From NCBI GenBank assembly GCA_024404095.1, contig JAKSQO010000018.1, positions 1 to 52,375 of the forward strand: a stretch of DNA of 52,375 nucleotides. Reading direction: 5' to 3'. This DNA comes from Clostridia bacterium. Its GTDB lineage: Bacteria > Bacillota > Clostridia > Oscillospirales > Acutalibacteraceae. Below, piece by piece: positions 25,797 to 32,844 of this stretch (within the stretch, counting starts at the first letter, position 1; each line of letters opens with the position of its first letter). The notes below the pieces were generated by a model. The model saw only the letters and a program-made list of their open reading frames with translations. It ran no database searches and was not told the origin of the DNA. The translations under genes were made by a program, and so were the position numbers.

Positions 25797-26870
25797 TTAA
25801 TTTTTAATCGTATTCCAAACCATCATATAATTTGTAAACCTCTGTTCTTCAAGAATACGCTGACTGTTATAAGCTGAAACACTGTTATTCTCACTAATAC
25901 TATCTAACTTTTTGTTGACTTTAGAGGTTGTTTCTATCAAATGATTCAAACTTGATATCATTTGATCACATTTGTAATCAATATTTCTTATCTCACGGTA
26001 AATGTCACTGTTCTGGTCAATTATGATATCGAGTTTTTTTGAAATAACATCCAGCGTACACTGCATTTGATCCGCTCGGAGCTCTTTTTTTACTAAATAG
26101 TATAATCCATCTGCTCCACCAAACTTATTGGCTATTCCGAGTTTAGAAAACTCGTACATATACCCGATAGGTATTATATTACGGAACGAACTTTCAATAC
26201 CTACCATATCATAAAACTGTTTTAATTTATCTGTTGCCTGTTTTTTTCTGTTTATAAGCGAATCTCTTTGTGTAATCAATGCTGTTTGTTTGACAAGTTC
26301 CCTTTGTACTCTACGATTATCTCGTTCAACCGCCGCATTATACAGTTGCATATCAACATCATATTGTCGTCTTGCGGTTTCATACTCATCATTTCTCCTT
26401 GCTTTTCCTGTAATAAGAGCAATTAACCATGCCAAACCAAGCCCTACAAAAAAAGCAATAGTTCCAAATATTGCACCATTAATAATAACAGAAATTATTT
26501 TCCATATTATTCCTATTGAACTGCTTTTTTCATTAATTATAACTAATATAATGGCAACAATTACACATATTAAAGGAAGAATATATGATACCCCATCCAT
26601 ATTGCCCAATTTACTTCTATATGGCTTTACTTTTCCTGATTTATCGGCATTTGAATTGGAGCCATTTAATAAAACACGTGCATTTTTTCTAAGAGAGTAT
26701 TCCTTTGCGCCAAGTTTCGGAGCAGAAATATTTCGTGGTCTTCCTAATTTATTAATCTCATAGCTAAGAGATTTTATTAGCTTCGTCATAGCATAATTGT
26801 TTACTTCCATATTATAAAGAATATACAAGCTTTTATCCAAGACATTTTTATCAGGCAAATTGTTGCTCAT
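25797..26870 (-). CDS. Membrane/coiled-coil protein of unknown function
   Basis: 357 residues. A polar N terminus (to about 90) is followed by two membrane segments (about 94-112 and 122-150), then a long charged helical region (KARRNDEYETARRQYDVDMQLY... to about 225) and a C-terminal helical part with heptads (ISKKLDIIIDQNSDIYREI). This layout suggests a membrane-anchored coiled coil. AT-rich codon use differs from neighbouring genes, which may mean recent acquisition. The gene overlaps its upstream partner by four bases (ATGA). Confidence 0.75.
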   Translation of the reverse strand: MSNNLPDKNVLDKSLYILYNMEVNNYAMTKLIKSLSYEINKLGRPRNISAPKLGAKEYSLRKNARVLLNGSNSNADKSGKVKPYRSKLGNMDGVSYILPLICVIVAIILVIINEKSSSIGIIWKIISVIINGAIFGTIAFFVGLGLAWLIALITGKARRNDEYETARRQYDVDMQLYNAAVERDNRRVQRELVKQTALITQRDSLINRKKQATDKLKQFYDMVGIESSFRNIIPIGYMYEFSKLGIANKFGGADGLYYLVKKELRADQMQCTLDVISKKLDIIIDQNSDIYREIRNIDYKCDQMISSLNHLIETTSKVNKKLDSISENNSVSAYNSQRILEEQRFTNYMMVWNTIKN

Positions 26871-27259
26871 TGAAAATCACCACTGTTTTTAGATTTGCTC
26901 GCAACATTTTTTCCAGCAATTAATAGTAACTTAATAATACCCCATGCAAAATAAAGATAACCTAAAATCATACACACAATAGAAACTGCTAAAAATAAAA
27001 AAGCCTTAATTACTATATTCTGAGGAATTAATATCAAGGTTGATAAAGCACTGTAAACACGCTTAGCCCAAATTATTCCAAAAGCAATAAAACCAACTGC
27101 ACAAACAAGCTCCGCAGCACCTGATTCAGATGAATTAATAAAGAAGCTTGCAATAATTCCCGCAATCAGAAAAGCAATCGACTTTTTTAAAGTTAAAACA
27201 AATTCATTTTTAAAGACATCACTAAAATCTGTAAAAATATACTTTATTTTTTTAAGCAT
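26867..27259 (-). CDS. Polytopic membrane protein of unknown function
   Basis: 130 residues from the ATG at 27259, which has AAAGGTGG upstream; the longer frame to 27307 starts in AT-rich leader. Three or four hydrophobic segments (FLIAGIIASFF, AAELVCAVGFIAFGIIWAK, NIVIKAFLFLAVSIVCMILGYLYF). Ends SKNSGDFQ. Partner of the downstream coiled-coil protein in one transcript under a palindromic operator. Confidence 0.75.
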   Translation of the reverse strand: MLKKIKYIFTDFSDVFKNEFVLTLKKSIAFLIAGIIASFFINSSESGAAELVCAVGFIAFGIIWAKRVYSALSTLILIPQNIVIKAFLFLAVSIVCMILGYLYFAWGIIKLLLIAGKNVASKSKNSGDFQ

Positions 27260-27389
27260 GACATAACCACCTTTTTTAAATATTTGTTTTTCTATATATA
27301 TAATCATTTTTTCTCAATCAAAATTTTAAAAAACTTACCATAACTATACCTCCAAAAATATATAAATAATAATCATACGTAACGCGTAC

Positions 27390-27418
27390 ATTCTAACCTA
27401 TTTCAGGTTAAAAGTCAA
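27390..27418 (-). promoter_or_regulatory. Promoter with palindromic operator, membrane protein pair
   Basis: Minus strand TTGACT, 17-base spacer, TAGAAT. The spacer and flank contain TAACCT-ATTTC-AGGTTA (27394-27410), a perfect 6-5-6 palindrome. The adjacent XRE regulator gene is the obvious candidate to bind it. Confidence 0.75.
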
Positions 27419-27473
27419 TACCCTAAAACAGATTATTATATGATTTTCACAGAAGCATTACGGAGGAAAATTT

Positions 27474-27692
27474 ATGTATAATAGAATAAGAGATTTACGT
27501 GAAGATCATGATATGAATCAAACACAGGTTGCAAAATATTTAGGTATGTCTCAAACGGGATATTCAAAATATGAAACAGGAGAAAATGACTTACCAACGT
27601 CAGTCTTAATAAAACTTTCCAGACTATACAATACCAGTATTGATTATTTGCTCAACGAAACAGACGAAACATCTCCCTATCCAAGGAAATGA
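27474..27692 (+). CDS. XRE-family regulator
   Basis: 72 residues: a single helix-turn-helix, IRDLREDHDMNQTQVAKYLGMSQTGYSKYETGENDLPT, followed by LIKLSRLYNTSIDYLLNET. Small Cro/CI-like repressor. GGAGG precedes the ATG. It is divergent from the two membrane protein genes and shares the intergenic region with the palindrome, so it likely controls them and perhaps itself. Confidence 0.88.
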   Translation: MYNRIRDLREDHDMNQTQVAKYLGMSQTGYSKYETGENDLPTSVLIKLSRLYNTSIDYLLNETDETSPYPRK

Positions 27693-27700
27693 TTGTTTAT

Positions 27701-27730
27701 CGTGAATATTATCGGTCAATAATATTCACG
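27701..27730 (+). repeat. Perfect 12-bp inverted repeat at a ribosome binding site
   Basis: CGTGAATATTAT and ATAATATTCACG form a perfect stem with loop CGGTCA (27713-27718). The right arm touches the GGAGGTG that serves the gene at 27743. It could be a DNA operator or an RNA hairpin affecting translation; there is no T-run. Confidence 0.7.
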
Positions 27731-27742
27731 GAGGTGCAGTTT

Positions 27743-28081
27743 ATGCCAAAAGAAAAAACTCAGACCAAACGTATCCTTGACGGATTTGTGACTGCCGTTG
27801 TCATTGTCACCGCGCTGACGCTCATTGCCTCGGGCATATCAATCAGTAAAATCAACACCGAATATCTCGAAACAGGTGTGCGCGCATCCAAAATAGTGGC
27901 AGAGCGTAAAAGTCAGCAGATTCTTGTGACTCAGAATGAAGCTGTTCTTCTGAAATCAGACAAGAAGCACTATGCGGCTGCGGACAAAATTCTCACCTTT
28001 CTCCCACCGCCCGTCAATACGGTTTACCTGTCTGTGAGGGAGATTCTTTCAGTTCGTGAAAAAGGCAGTACAGTACAATAA
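27743..28081 (+). CDS. Single-span membrane-anchored small protein
   Basis: 112 residues from the ATG at 27743 (GGAGGTG upstream). A basic N terminus (MPKEKTQTKR) leads into one membrane segment (LDGFVTAVVIVTALTLIASGISI), then a polar region with a hydrophobic proline stretch (LTFLPPPVNTVYL). No family recognised. The gene has base use more like the rest of the chromosome than the preceding AT-rich block. Confidence 0.65.
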   Translation: MPKEKTQTKRILDGFVTAVVIVTALTLIASGISISKINTEYLETGVRASKIVAERKSQQILVTQNEAVLLKSDKKHYAAADKILTFLPPPVNTVYLSVREILSVREKGSTVQ

Positions 28082-28084
28082 ATA

Positions 28085-28111
28085 TGTCATTGCGAGCAAA
28101 GCGAAGCAATC
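28085..28111 (+). repeat. Possible dispersed repeat, GTCATTGCGAGC type
   Basis: GTCATTGCGAGCAAAGCGAAGCAATCC closely resembles a short sequence I recall as dispersed in many bacterial genomes, with an ATTGC/GCAAT stem. Identification is from memory. Confidence 0.35.
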
Positions 28112-28130
28112 CCTTCCGACAAAAACAAAA

Positions 28131-28178
28131 GTGCCGTCACAATCAGCCAACAGCTGAAGTGACAGCACCGTTTTTTAT
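28131..28178 (-). terminator. Bidirectional terminator between 28081 and the transporter
   Basis: GTGC.GTCAC and GTGAC.GCAC arms with an inner AGC/GCT stem; T-runs on both strands (TTTTTT at 28171 on plus; TTTTGTTTTT on minus). The transporter stop codon lies in its flank. Confidence 0.85.
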
Positions 28179-29518
28179 TTCCAGATGAACCAGATAAGAA
28201 GATAGCCTGTAATAACCGCCGCAAGTGTGAACGGAACACCGAATTTCATAAAGGTTGAGGACTTAACCTCATAGCCCTCCTTACGGAGAATACCGATACC
28301 TGTGATGTTTGCGCTTGCACCGATGGGTGTAAGGTTTCCGCCGAGTGTCGCACCGCAGAGAAGTCCGTAATAAAGGAGCTTAGGCTCAACACCTGCGCCT
28401 GCCGCAATTACGGGAACAAGAGACAGCATTGTTGCCGTGTAGGGAATGTTGTCAATAAACGCAGAGAGCAGAACGCTCATCCAAACAATTATTGTAAATA
28501 CAACAAATGAGCTGCCGTTGCCGAGCTGTGCGATTTTCTCACCGAGGAAATCTACAACACCTGCGCTCTTAACGCCGCCGATTACAACGAAAAGTCCTGT
28601 GAGAAGAACAATTGTATAATAGTCAATCTCCTTGAACGCACCCGAAACAATCTCCTTGTTTTTCTTGATGAAGAGCTCGCGGAAAATACCGACAAGGAAG
28701 AAGAAAATACAGATAAGACCGTTTGTGATTGCAGGCTTATAGAATCCGCCGTTTGCCGCTTCCTTATACGGAATGAACGAAACCGCGATAAGCGAAACAA
28801 CAGTTGCAACAAGGAGGAAGGTCGGGAACTTGTCCTCAACAACCGTTCTACCCGAGAATTCGATTTTGCCGTTCTCTTTTCTGAACATAAAGAGGATAAT
28901 AAATGCGCTCACCAACGCACCTGCCTCAACAATCCAGAACATACCTGCCTTGCCATCATCAACAAAGAAGTCGGAGAAGTCGAGATTTGCCGCTTTGGCA
29001 AGCAGAATTGACGTTGTATCGCCTACAAGAGTCGCCGCACCCTGAAGATTTGACGAAACTGCGATACAGATAATAGATGATACGGGTGAGATATTCAGCT
29101 TCTTGCAGAATGCAAGCGCTACGGGCGCAATCATAAGCACCGTTGCAACATTGTCAACGAATGCGGAAACAACGCCTGCGAAAAGTGAGAGCGCAACTAC
29201 AACCCATTTGACAGATGACATTTTCGATATCAGCACGTCGCTCATCAGCTGTGGCATTTTGGATTCGATAAACAGATACACCGTACCCATTGTACCTGCT
29301 ATCATCATAATTACGTTCCAGTCAATTTCTTTTAACGCCTCAATCGGGGTAAAAGAAAAATCGCCTAACGCTCCCGGCACCGCTATTTGAAAGATTCCAA
29401 GTCCTATAAAAAGGAGAGCACTTCCGACCGCCACGTAGGGACGGATTTTCTGAAATGCCATCATCAGAATGTAGGTAACCGCAAAGATGATTAAGGCGAT
29501 AAATGTGATTTTTTCCAT
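28175..29518 (-). CDS. Ion-transporter superfamily permease (ArsB/NhaD/SLC13-like)
   Basis: 447 residues with about eleven membrane segments arranged as two inverted halves. Each half has the superfamily re-entrant motif: AFVDNVATVLMIAP in the first and AFIDNIPYTATMLSLVPV in the second, with GATLGGNLTPIGASANI. This family moves arsenite, Na+/H+ or dicarboxylates; the sequence does not decide which. The ATG at 29518 has AGGAG nine bases upstream; a longer frame to 29563 includes leader RNA. Expression appears controlled by a terminator-containing leader. Confidence 0.88.
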   Translation of the reverse strand: MEKITFIALIIFAVTYILMMAFQKIRPYVAVGSALLFIGLGIFQIAVPGALGDFSFTPIEALKEIDWNVIMMIAGTMGTVYLFIESKMPQLMSDVLISKMSSVKWVVVALSLFAGVVSAFVDNVATVLMIAPVALAFCKKLNISPVSSIICIAVSSNLQGAATLVGDTTSILLAKAANLDFSDFFVDDGKAGMFWIVEAGALVSAFIILFMFRKENGKIEFSGRTVVEDKFPTFLLVATVVSLIAVSFIPYKEAANGGFYKPAITNGLICIFFFLVGIFRELFIKKNKEIVSGAFKEIDYYTIVLLTGLFVVIGGVKSAGVVDFLGEKIAQLGNGSSFVVFTIIVWMSVLLSAFIDNIPYTATMLSLVPVIAAGAGVEPKLLYYGLLCGATLGGNLTPIGASANITGIGILRKEGYEVKSSTFMKFGVPFTLAAVITGYLLIWFIWK

Positions 29519-29577
29519 GTTGAACAGCTCCTGTTGAGTATAATTGGTTTTACGATTACTCAATCGGGATGGAGGTC

Positions 29578-29696
29578 AAAAATTAACAGAACCCTGACGG
29601 ATTCTGCCAAAAATTCCAAAGTATTATATTCGGAATACACCCCGCTAAATAGAACCGACGGCTCTATGACAGACTCCACCACTTATCGGGAATGCA
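29578..29696 (-). promoter_or_regulatory. Structured leader with terminator before the permease; possible riboswitch
   Basis: The minus RNA starts near 29696. A hairpin TAGAGCC-GTC-GGTTCTA lies inside a CCCG/CGGGG closing pair, then ATTCC/GGAAT, then a terminator CAGAATCC-GTCA-GGGTTCTG followed by TTAATTTTT (29606-29578). This is the layout of a transcription-controlling riboswitch. I do not recognise the class. Confidence 0.55.
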
Positions 29697-29702
29697 GTTA
29701 AA

Positions 29703-29731
29703 AGTATACACTATCAATTGTGCTTTGTCAA
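29703..29731 (-). promoter_or_regulatory. Promoter of the permease leader
   Basis: Minus strand TTGACA, 17-base spacer, TATACT. Confidence 0.85.
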
Positions 29732-29799
29732 TCGAAAACAGTCGCTTTTCAAAAGTTAAAAAATTAACCACCGTAATGGTGACTAATAATTATTCAGAA

Positions 29800-30294
29800 T
29801 TATGCTGCGCCGAAAAGTCCGAACGAAACACCCGCTACAATCAAACCCGCTATGAACACACCGAGTGCAATTATCGGCAGAGCACGTCGAATTCTTAAAT
29901 CCATAATTGCGGCAACAAGCGCACCTGTCCAGCCGCCTGTTCCAGGAAGCGGAATTGCAACAACAAGAAGCAGGCCCCAGATTCCGTATTTTTCAATAGT
30001 TCCTCTGTGCTTGTCCGCCTTCTTTTCAAGCTTGCAGATCACCTTGCCGATATGCTTCATATGGCGGAACCAGTCAAAAATCTTACGTATGAAAAGAAGA
30101 ATAAAAGGAATCGGAAGCATATTGCCGATATAGCAGAACAGGAATGCCTTAAGCACATCCATATTCAGTATTCGTGCGGCAATCAATCCGCCTCTGAGTT
30201 CAAGTACAGGTAAAAGAGAAACTATAAAAACGGTTATTTCATTCGGAATCCTGCTGCTGAAAAAATCTACAAGGGATTGAATCAAAGTATCCAT
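29800..30294 (-). CDS. Small multidrug export protein family membrane protein
   Basis: 164 residues. Conserved family segments: LPVLELRGGLIAARILNMD near the start, GNMLPIPFILLF, and the C-terminal VAIPLPGTGGWTGALVAAI. Four to five membrane segments. Its substrate is not established despite the family name. GGAG lies six bases before the ATG, which follows the stop of the NUDIX fusion gene by three bases, so both are one operon. Confidence 0.85.
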   Translation of the reverse strand: MDTLIQSLVDFFSSRIPNEITVFIVSLLPVLELRGGLIAARILNMDVLKAFLFCYIGNMLPIPFILLFIRKIFDWFRHMKHIGKVICKLEKKADKHRGTIEKYGIWGLLLVVAIPLPGTGGWTGALVAAIMDLRIRRALPIIALGVFIAGLIVAGVSFGLFGAA

Positions 30295-30297
30295 ACA

Positions 30298-31038
30298 TTA
30301 CTCCGTTATTACTTTATTTTTAACAAGATAGTCATATGCCTTATTGAGAATCATTTTATCATTCTCGAAACGAAGACGGCTGAGTGCCTTTTCATATCCG
30401 AGCCAAACGTAATCCTCAATTTCCTCGCGCTGAATAACAGTCTGTGTGTCAGCTGTTGAGGCAAGATAGATATTAACATTCTTTTCGACCTTGCCCTGAA
30501 TCGTATACTGACTCTTTGTAACAAAATCGGGATGAATGTTTATTCTGATTCCTGTTTCCTCCAGCACCTCGCGGTAAGCCGTCTGGTGATCATTCTCGCC
30601 GTGTTCGACGTGGCCCTTCGGGAATCCCCAGTGAGCGCTGCGCTTATTCTTAATAAGCAGAAAACGGATAATTCCGCCGATATGGCGATAAACTACCGCA
30701 CCGCAGGAACGCTCATAAAGGCATTCAAGCGTGTGATTTTTATCCTTAACGGCAAACTCAATGCCGTCGATAATGTCAATATTAATAAAACGTGTACTTT
30801 TCGGTGCAACTACCCAATCGATTTCATTTGTGTCGGTATAACGGATTATGCCGACAACTCTGCCGTCAAAGCTTCTAACCGGGTGATTTATACCCATAAT
30901 AAAAGCTCCTCTTGCAGGAGCATTGAACTGTTTTGCGCCCTCTACTTCGCCGTAGTTCAGCTCGTAGGTAAAGCCTTGTTCATTACTGTACGAATGGATG
31001 GGATGTGTCACCTTAATGCGAACATATTTCCCAAGCAT
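30298..31038 (-). CDS. Inorganic-pyrophosphatase-like domain fused to NUDIX hydrolase
   Basis: 246 residues from the ATG at 31038, which has GGAGGAG seven bases upstream; the 44 extra codons of the longer frame belong to the leader. Residues 1-115 resemble a family I pyrophosphatase fold (LGKYVRIKVTHPIHSY, YELNYGEV, GINHPVRSFDGRVVGIIRY, DWVVAPKSTRFINIDI) but most acidic metal ligands are missing. Residues 115-246 are a NUDIX domain with box GHVEHGENDHQTAYREVLEETGI. It may hydrolyse dinucleoside polyphosphates or another nucleotide; the first domain is probably structural or binding. Confidence 0.78.
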   Translation of the reverse strand: MLGKYVRIKVTHPIHSYSNEQGFTYELNYGEVEGAKQFNAPARGAFIMGINHPVRSFDGRVVGIIRYTDTNEIDWVVAPKSTRFINIDIIDGIEFAVKDKNHTLECLYERSCGAVVYRHIGGIIRFLLIKNKRSAHWGFPKGHVEHGENDHQTAYREVLEETGIRINIHPDFVTKSQYTIQGKVEKNVNIYLASTADTQTVIQREEIEDYVWLGYEKALSRLRFENDKMILNKAYDYLVKNKVITE

Positions 31039-31053
31039 ACAAAAACTCCTCCA

Positions 31054-31071
31054 CCGTATCAGACGATACGG
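31054..31071 (-). promoter_or_regulatory. Leader hairpin upstream of the NUDIX fusion ribosome site
   Basis: CCGTATC pairs with GATACGG around AGAC, two bases from the GGAGGAG site in the minus RNA. It may affect translation or stability; no T-run follows. Confidence 0.4.
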
Positions 31072-31161
31072 ATTAACCGCGAACGAAATGACGGAACGGG
31101 ATATTACCGCAAACAGAGCAAAATACATTACCCTTATCGTTCGCATTCTTTTTACCAGATT

Positions 31162-31190
31162 ATTATACATTTATTTTTTTAAAATTACAA
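31162..31190 (-). promoter_or_regulatory. Promoter of the NUDIX fusion / export protein operon
   Basis: Minus strand TTGTAA, 17-base spacer, TATAAT; leader of about 120 bases. Confidence 0.75.
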
Positions 31191-31248
31191 TAGCAATTTC
31201 AGAATTTAATGCGCTTAAATTCCATATATTTTCTACGGGGCTGATAAA

Positions 31249-31929
31249 ATGAAACCGAAATATAACGAAAAGTTTACCTTTTTTCTTTCCTGCCTTGTTA
31301 TTCTCACGCTTATCATAACAGATTTTTCTACAAGAACCACCGTAAAAAACGCTATGGCGAGCCGTGCGCATATTCCTATTACCTGTGTTGAAAACCACAG
31401 CCGTGAGGTTGCACTTACATACAATCTGCACCCCTGCAGCGATATTGATTTTATCCTCAGCGAGCTCGGAGACACAACCATAACTTTTTTTGCAGATGAA
31501 AGCACCCTGCTCTTTCAGCCTCAAAAAATAAAAGCAATCCGCTCAAAAGGGCATGAGGTCGGCATACTCAGAAGCGACCTCAAGGGCAGAACACAGCAGG
31601 AAATATTCGATATAATCGCGGATACAATTGAGGAGTTTTCTTTTATATCGGAGAAAAACAATGAGCTTGTTCGCTTTGAAATGAACCTTTATGACAGCAA
31701 TGCGGTCAGAGCAGTTTTCACGCTCGGGCTCTACCCTGTCCAATGGTCAACCGACAGCACAGTCGGTAATTATACAGAGGGGGATATAATTCTGATTACA
31801 GACGACACAGATATCGGTAAACTTCTGGAAAAAATAAATGCCGACGGGCTGAAAACCGTACCCGTCGGCAAATTGCTTATTAAAAACAACTATAAAATTG
31901 ATTTAAGCGGTGAGATGATTAACAATTAA
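31249..31929 (+). CDS. Membrane-anchored, degenerate polysaccharide deacetylase (NodB fold)
   Basis: 226 residues. An N-terminal membrane anchor (FFLSCLVILTLIITDF) is followed by a NodB-like domain. The order of family motifs is kept, but the catalytic ones are changed: VALTYNLHP instead of ALTFDDGP, and GHEVGILRSDL instead of the GHEIGNHxxxH zinc histidines. Later motifs persist (VRFEMNLYDSNAVRAVF, LGLYPVQWSTDS, GDIILITDD). It is therefore likely enzymatically inactive and may bind glycans or act in sporulation like PdaB relatives. Its stop overlaps the converging AbrB gene by four bases. Confidence 0.7.
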   Translation: MKPKYNEKFTFFLSCLVILTLIITDFSTRTTVKNAMASRAHIPITCVENHSREVALTYNLHPCSDIDFILSELGDTTITFFADESTLLFQPQKIKAIRSKGHEVGILRSDLKGRTQQEIFDIIADTIEEFSFISEKNNELVRFEMNLYDSNAVRAVFTLGLYPVQWSTDSTVGNYTEGDIILITDDTDIGKLLEKINADGLKTVPVGKLLIKNNYKIDLSGEMINN

Positions 31930-32171
31930 AGCGTGCTGATTTTTTCTGCGCATTTACGGCAGACCTTTTGTCCGCTGTATTCAACAAGGTCATTTTCCGA
32001 GTGACAGAAAATGCAGGACGGAGCATACTTTTTCAGTATAATCTCGTTACCTTTAGCAGTAATTTCCACCTTGCTGTCCTCACTCATAAGATCCAGCTCT
32101 TTTCTGATTTCAATAGGAAGAACTATTCTTCCCGCAAGGTCAATACTTCTGACAATTCCAACAGCTTTCAC
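31926..32171 (-). CDS. AbrB-family transition regulator with C-terminal zinc finger
   Basis: 81 residues. The swapped-hairpin AbrB/SpoVT domain is clear (VGIVRSIDLAGRIVLPIEIRKELDL). A CxxC-x17-CxxC zinc finger follows (CIFCHSEND...VCRKC). It starts at GTG 32171 with AAAGGAGAGAGG upstream. In Bacillus AbrB represses antimicrobial and transition-phase genes; here it lies immediately downstream of the three peptide genes, a suggestive but unproved link. The promoter at 32233 contains a direct repeat. Confidence 0.9.
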   Translation of the reverse strand: MKAVGIVRSIDLAGRIVLPIEIRKELDLMSEDSKVEITAKGNEIILKKYAPSCIFCHSENDLVEYSGQKVCRKCAEKISTL

Positions 32172-32232
32172 TATTTCCTCTCTCCTTTATGCAATGATTA
32201 ACAAACTTATATTTTTATCTCCGTGCAACAAC

Positions 32233-32261
32233 AATATACCACTTTTTACCACTTTAGTCAA
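32233..32261 (-). promoter_or_regulatory. AbrB promoter with tandem AAGTGGTA repeats
   Basis: Minus strand TTGACT, 17-base spacer, TATATT. The spacer is made of AAAGTGGTA AAAAGTGG, and the repeat continues into the -10 (TA). Likely an autoregulatory or other operator. Confidence 0.7.
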
Positions 32262-32339
32262 CCTGTGTTTTGCCCAAATCGACAGCATTTTTCGAGCTTA
32301 ATTGGTATACAATTACAACCGCTTCTAAAATAAAAGAAG

Positions 32340-32490
32340 TTATTTTGTCGACAAAAACACTATTTCCCCGAAAAAGAAAAAGATAAGACCGCCAAGAAAG
32401 TCACAGAAACAGGTAATCGCCGTTTGCCGGCAGATACAGCTACGGTAAAACAGCGGTAACCGGCAGGGAAAATGGGGTTCGGGACTTTAT
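32340..32490. other. Non-coding, GC-richer stretch with pairing potential (possible small RNA)
   Basis: Within the 365-base gap between AbrB and peptide A. CCCGAA (32367-32372) can pair with TTCGGG (32478-32483), and TGCCGG (32425-32430) with CCGGCA (32460-32465), and ACGGTAA/GCGGTAA is repeated inside. A terminator with seven T on plus follows at 32491-32534. It could be a plus-strand small RNA, but no convincing promoter was found, so this is weak. Confidence 0.3.
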
Positions 32491-32534
32491 TAAAAGCAAG
32501 AAGCGCCCGCAAATGCGGACGCTTCGCTTTTTTT
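32491..32534 (-). terminator. Terminator of peptide gene A (bidirectional)
   Basis: GAAGCGcCCGC pairs with GCGGaCGCTTC around AAAT. T-run TTGCTTTTA on minus and TTTTTTT on plus. Confidence 0.85.
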
Positions 32535-32536
32535 AA

Positions 32537-32674
32537 TTAGCCAACAAGACCTGCTACGAAAGCAATGATTTTGTCAAGGATCTCCTGAAGATTGATTGTT
32601 GCAAGGAAATCTGTAACAGCTGTGATGATACCATCGAAATCGATGTTCTCAAGGAAACCAAGTACCTGATCCAT
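32537..32674 (-). CDS. Small acidic amphipathic peptide A (paralogue 1 of 3)
   Basis: 45 residues, too short for ordinary gene calls: begins MDQVLGFLENIDFDG, ends IIAFVAGLVG. Seven acidic against one basic residue, with hydrophobic residues spaced as an amphipathic helix and no cysteine or leader cleavage site. AAAGGAG is seven bases before the ATG, a near-consensus promoter lies at 32729 and a terminator follows the stop. It aligns without gaps over the first 34 residues with peptides B and C. Size, charge and tandem copies recall staphylococcal phenol-soluble modulin beta peptides; this is analogy, not homology. Confidence 0.78.
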   Translation of the reverse strand: MDQVLGFLENIDFDGIITAVTDFLATINLQEILDKIIAFVAGLVG

Positions 32675-32728
32675 AGTTATTCTCCTTTCATTTATTCAAG
32701 CAGCGATAGACCGCCTACTCTATGTTTT

Positions 32729-32757
32729 ATATTAGCACTTAAGACATTTAATGTCAA
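32729..32757 (-). promoter_or_regulatory. Promoter of peptide gene A
   Basis: Minus strand TTGACA, 17-base spacer ending AAGTGC, TAATAT. Confidence 0.85.
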
Positions 32758-32791
32758 GTGTCTCAAAAACTTTTTTCAAATTGCTTTTTCG

Positions 32792-32826
32792 ACAAAAGAA
32801 AAACACCCGCCGCTTTCGGTGGGTGT
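32792..32826 (-). terminator. Terminator of peptide gene B
   Basis: ACACCC.CCG pairs with CGG.GGGTGT around four bases; TTTTTCTTTT follows on minus. Confidence 0.88.
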
Positions 32827-32844
32827 CTGACTTTAAGCATTAAC

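Noticed and set aside
31039..31170. 44 extra N-terminal codons for the NUDIX fusion protein
   Set aside because: The strong GGAGGAG site and domain start point to the ATG at 31038; the extension overlaps a leader hairpin and approaches the promoter.
32340..32490. 6S RNA or bacterial SRP RNA
   Set aside because: I could not fit the 6S central bubble or the SRP GGAAG/GCAGC core to this stretch.
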